From assembly GCA_900107575.1 (NCBI GenBank), contig FNQX01000010.1, positions 56,867-120,866 of the forward strand: DNA of 64,000 bases. Direction: 5' to 3'. This stretch comes from Lachnospiraceae bacterium NK3A20 (GTDB taxonomy: Bacteria; Bacillota; Clostridia; Lachnospirales; Lachnospiraceae). Within the stretch, counting starts at the first letter, position 1. Each line of letters opens with the position of its first letter. Both the position numbers and the translations under genes were made by a program. Below, in pieces: positions 60,974 through 64,000 of the stretch. The notes below the pieces were generated by a model that saw only the letters and a list, made by a program, of their open reading frames with translations, was not told the DNA's origin and made no database searches.

Positions 60974-63079
60974 ATGGCGAAGTATCTGGTAATAGTAGAG
61001 TCTCCCGCAAAGGTGAAGACGATCAAGAAGTTCCTTGGCGCCCGCTACGATGTCGCTGCCAGCCAGGGACACGTACGTGACCTGCCGAAGTCACAGATGG
61101 GCATCGACATCGACAACGACTACGAGCCGAAATACATCACGATCCGCGGCAAGGGAGATCTGCTCGCGGACCTTAGAAGACGTGTGAAGAAGGTAGACAA
61201 AGTCTACCTCGCAACCGACCCTGACCGCGAAGGCGAAGCCATTTCCTGGCACCTGTGCGCGGCGCTCTCCCTCGACCCGAAGAAGACGGCGCGCGTGACG
61301 TTCAACGAGATCACGAAGAGCGCGGTCACCGAGTCGTTCAAACATCCCCGCAAGATCGACATGAGTCTTGTGGATGCGCAGCAGGCGCGCCGCGTGCTCG
61401 ATCGGATGGTGGGCTACGAGATCTCGCCCCTTCTCTGGGCGAAGGTCAAGCGCGGCCTCTCTGCGGGAAGAGTGCAGTCCGTGGCGCTTCGCATGATCGG
61501 CGACCGGGAGGATGAGATCAACGCCTTCATCCCGGAAGAGTACTGGACGATCGACGCCGTGCTGGATGTAAAGGGCGAGAAGAAGCCCCTGACCGCGCAC
61601 TATTACGGACCTTCAGAGAACGGCACGGCCCGGAAGGCGGAGATCGGCAACAAGGATGAGGCGGGAAAATTGCAGGCGGCCCTGCACGATGCCTCCTACG
61701 CCATCACAGAGATCAAAAAGACGACAAGGGAGCGCAAATCGCCACTTCCGTTCACGACCTCCACGATGCAGCAGGAGGCCTCCAAGGCACTGAACTTCTC
61801 CACGCAGAAAACGATGCGCATCGCGCAGCAGCTCTATGAAGGCGTAGAGATCAAGGGACAGGGAAGCGTCGGCATCATCACCTACCTTCGTACCGACAGC
61901 ACGAGAGTGGCGCAGGAAGCGGTTGACGCATCGAGAGCGTACCTGACCGAGAACTACGGGGAGGAATACCTCTGCCCGCAGGATCAGAAGAAGACGAACG
62001 AGCGCATCCAGGACGCGCACGAGGCCATCCGTCCCACGGACATTGCGAGGACACCGGAGTCCATCAAGGCGTCCCTCGACCGCGACCAGTTTCGCCTCTA
62101 TCAGCTGATCTGGAAGAGATTCATGGCGAGCCGCATGGCAGCCGCGAAGATTGAGCTGACCCAGGTGCGGATCGAAGCCACAACGAAAGAGGGCGGGCCT
62201 TATATTTTCACCATGCCGTGCTCCAGAGTTGCCTTCGACGGCTTCCTCAAGGTTTACTCGCCGGCGGACGATGAGAAGGCGGCGGCCGCGCTCATGAAGG
62301 GCGTGGATGAGAACAGTGTCTTAACGCTCCGGGATCTGGATGTGAAACAGCACTTCACCCAGCCCGTTGCGCACTACACCGAAGCTTCTCTCGTTCGGGC
62401 GCTCGAAGAGCAGGGCATCGGCAGACCTTCGACGTACGCGCCGACCATCACGACGATCATGGCACGCCACTACATCACGAAAGAGAACAAGAATCTCTAC
62501 ATGACGGAGCTGGGCGAAGCCGTGAACAACATCATGAAGCGCTCGTTCCCCGAGATCGTGGACCCCAAGTTCACGGCCAACATGGAAAGCCTCCTGGACG
62601 GTGTCGCGGACGGTGAGGTGAAATGGAAGACGGTGATCGAGAACTTCTATCCGGACCTTGATACCGCCGTCAAAAAGGCAGAGAAGGAGCTGGAGAAGGT
62701 CGAGATCCAGGACGAGGTCACGGACGTTGTCTGCGAGAAATGCGGACGGCACATGGTTATCAAATACGGACCGCATGGCAAGTTCCTCGCCTGCCCCGGC
62801 TTCCCGGAGTGCAGGAACACCAAACCGTATTTCGAGAAGATCGGCGTTGCCTGCCCCAAGTGCGGCAAGGACATCGTGATCAAGAAGACCATGAAGGGCA
62901 GGAAATATTACGGGTGTCTCGGCAATCCGGAATGCGACTTCATGACCTGGTCGAAGCCGGTGAACAAGATGTGCCCGCGGTGCGGCAGCATCCTTCTCGA
63001 GAAGGGTTCAAAGCTCGTCTGCTCGAACCCCGAGTGCGGGTACGTGGAAGACAAACCAAAGGACGAAGAGCAGCAGTAA
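60974..63079 (+). CDS. topA: DNA topoisomerase I (type IA)
   Basis: 701 residues. Toprim domain with VIVESPAKVKTIKKFLGARY at the start and ATDPDREGEAISWHL; active-site Tyr in VGIITYLRTDSTRV (near 300). The C-terminus has three zinc ribbons: CEKCGRHM..CPGFPEC, CPKCGKDI..CLGNPEC and CPRCGSIL..CSNPEC. It relaxes negative supercoils behind RNA polymerase. codY begins 55 bases downstream, a variant of the topA-gid-xerC-clpQY-codY order of Bacillus with the middle genes missing. Confidence 0.97.
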   Translation: MAKYLVIVESPAKVKTIKKFLGARYDVAASQGHVRDLPKSQMGIDIDNDYEPKYITIRGKGDLLADLRRRVKKVDKVYLATDPDREGEAISWHLCAALSLDPKKTARVTFNEITKSAVTESFKHPRKIDMSLVDAQQARRVLDRMVGYEISPLLWAKVKRGLSAGRVQSVALRMIGDREDEINAFIPEEYWTIDAVLDVKGEKKPLTAHYYGPSENGTARKAEIGNKDEAGKLQAALHDASYAITEIKKTTRERKSPLPFTTSTMQQEASKALNFSTQKTMRIAQQLYEGVEIKGQGSVGIITYLRTDSTRVAQEAVDASRAYLTENYGEEYLCPQDQKKTNERIQDAHEAIRPTDIARTPESIKASLDRDQFRLYQLIWKRFMASRMAAAKIELTQVRIEATTKEGGPYIFTMPCSRVAFDGFLKVYSPADDEKAAAALMKGVDENSVLTLRDLDVKQHFTQPVAHYTEASLVRALEEQGIGRPSTYAPTITTIMARHYITKENKNLYMTELGEAVNNIMKRSFPEIVDPKFTANMESLLDGVADGEVKWKTVIENFYPDLDTAVKKAEKELEKVEIQDEVTDVVCEKCGRHMVIKYGPHGKFLACPGFPECRNTKPYFEKIGVACPKCGKDIVIKKTMKGRKYYGCLGNPECDFMTWSKPVNKMCPRCGSILLEKGSKLVCSNPECGYVEDKPKDEEQQ

Positions 63080-63134
63080 TTGCAGTAACAGATCAAACAG
63101 CAGTCACGCGCAGTGACATAGAAAAGAGGTAAAT

Positions 63135-63938
63135 ATGAGTTCCAACCAGAGTAATGTTCAGCTTCTGGACAAGACCAGAAAAATTGAGAAGCTCCTGCAT
63201 AACAACAGCACAGGCAAGGTCGTATTCAACGACATCTGCAAGGTGATGAGCGACATCCTCGCATCCGATGTCCTCGTGCTCTCGAAAAAGGGCAAGGTGC
63301 TCGGCGTTTCCGAGAAGGCGGGAAGCGAGATCGCACCGATCCGCACCATGATGAAGGACAGCCTCGGCGAGTTCATCGACGCGGCACTGAACGAGAGACT
63401 GCTCTCCGTGCTCTCGACCAATGAGAACGTGAACCTGTCCACCCTTGGCTTCGAGGGCGAGGACGCGGACCACAACGCCATCATCAGCCCCATTGAGATC
63501 GCGGGCGAGAGACTGGGCACCCTGTTCATCTACAACGCGAACGCACCTTATGAGATCGACGACATCATTATATGCGAGTACGGTACCACGGTAGTCGGCC
63601 TTGAGATGCTGCGCGCGGTCTCCGAGGAATCCGCGGAAGAGAACCGGAAGACCACGATCGTCAAGAGCGCCATCTCCACACTCTCTTACACAGAGATCCA
63701 GGCGATCCTGCATATTTTCGATGAGATGGGCGGCAAGAGAGAAGGTATTCTCGTAGCTTCCAAGATCGCGGACAAGGCGGGCATCACAAGATCCGTCATC
63801 GTCAACGCGCTGCGCAAGTTCGAGTCAGCAGGTGTCATCGAGTCCAGATCCTCCGGCATGAAGGGCACCTACATCAAAGTGCTGAACGATGCTGTATACA
63901 AAGAACTGGACAATATGAAGGATAAAGTTCTGGTGTAG
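63135..63938 (+). CDS. codY: Global transcriptional regulator CodY
   Basis: 267 residues. The N-terminal GAF domain (about 1-160) binds isoleucine/valine: QLLDKTRKIEKLLHN, DSLGEFIDAALNERLLSVL and FIYNANAPYEIDDII. The C-terminal winged helix has VASKIADKAGITRSVIVNAL and ESAGVIESRSSGMKGTYIKV. With GTP it represses nitrogen and amino acid genes in good growth. Length is canonical. SD AGAGGT precedes the ATG. Its last 37 bases are repeated 59 bases further on. Confidence 0.97.
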   Translation: MSSNQSNVQLLDKTRKIEKLLHNNSTGKVVFNDICKVMSDILASDVLVLSKKGKVLGVSEKAGSEIAPIRTMMKDSLGEFIDAALNERLLSVLSTNENVNLSTLGFEGEDADHNAIISPIEIAGERLGTLFIYNANAPYEIDDIIICEYGTTVVGLEMLRAVSEESAEENRKTTIVKSAISTLSYTEIQAILHIFDEMGGKREGILVASKIADKAGITRSVIVNALRKFESAGVIESRSSGMKGTYIKVLNDAVYKELDNMKDKVLV

Positions 63939-64000
63939 GTAGTGAATTGTCCAGTTCTTCAGAACTGGACAATATGAAGGATAAAGTTCTGGTGTAGGTA
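63902..64000 (+). repeat. 59-bp-period direct repeat of the codY 3' end
   Basis: A 40-base segment (63902-63941, the last codons of codY plus three bases) recurs exactly at 63961-64000, where the window ends. The junction contains a perfect palindrome, ATTGTCCAGTTCT-TC-AGAACTGGACAAT (63946-63973). It is either the start of a tandem array, a recent duplication or an assembly artefact. Confidence 0.7.

Overview
The window is a gene-dense stretch of a GC-rich Firmicutes chromosome, most likely a Lachnospiraceae-type Clostridium relative. The evidence is a phosphate butyryltransferase/butyrate kinase pair, pyruvate phosphate dikinase, HemZ, CodY beside topA, a CIRCE-controlled groESL operon, a TPP riboswitch in front of thiT, a class B sortase and the order rpmE-yqhQ-prmC-prfA. 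I count 50 protein genes, the first cut by the window edge. I see no rRNA, tRNA, CRISPR array, prophage or insertion sequence. The content is mostly core and metabolic, not a mobile island.

Layout. 1-3443: a BmpA-type nucleoside ABC transporter (end of the ATPase, two permeases) overlapping a zinc alcohol dehydrogenase. 3577-10458: a phosphoribosyltransferase-like protein, ptb-buk, secA and a prfB without the usual programmed frameshift. 10459-20571: a run of hairpins, a radical SAM protein, an unknown protein with a possible Tudor-like domain, two divergent paralogous NSS transporters, a methyltransferase, riboswitch-controlled thiT, a HAD phosphatase and a CPBP protease. 20635-27094: sortase B, then rpmE-yqhQ-prmC-prfA-HD-GYP-pheA. 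27346-32884: ppx (with HD domain), ppk1 and a membrane GGDEF protein. 33107-37056: a metal-resistance set (ArsR regulator with its operator, free-standing HMA protein, P-type ATPase) and a CPA2 antiporter. 37206-42849: PHP phosphoesterase, ABC-F protein and ppdK. 43136-47263: a two-protein membrane pair (DUF5058 type plus partner) with an anchored M20 peptidase and nagA. 47360-53746: MATE pump, an unknown two-TM protein, an L,D-transpeptidase, a small protein with a striking promoter/operator, and an FMN-dependent hydroxyacid dehydrogenase. 54004-63938: groESL, rel, an MBL hydrolase, hemZ, topA and codY.

How it fits together. Butyrate formation (ptb-buk), ppdK and polyphosphate turnover (ppx-ppk1) speak of fermentative energy conservation. 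Rel, CodY and a possible Rex-like site near ptb point to control by starvation, branched-chain amino acids/GTP and redox state. HD-GYP and GGDEF proteins suggest cyclic-di-GMP signalling. PrmC lies next to prfA, whose product it modifies, and it also modifies the prfB product.

Most unusual material. Two intergenic elements (16854-17010 and 27116-27227) share a hairpin core with different helix sequence but the same A.G mismatch, and each carries a DnaA-box-like 9-mer. A 31-bp element follows two unrelated genes, and a second repeat family links 17061-17135 with 19474-19548. The membrane pair plus M20 peptidase operon looks like an uncharacterised transport/processing system. The small gene at 52207-52461 is preceded by two perfect inverted repeats around a near-consensus promoter. 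All functional claims rest on reading the sequence; no database search was run.
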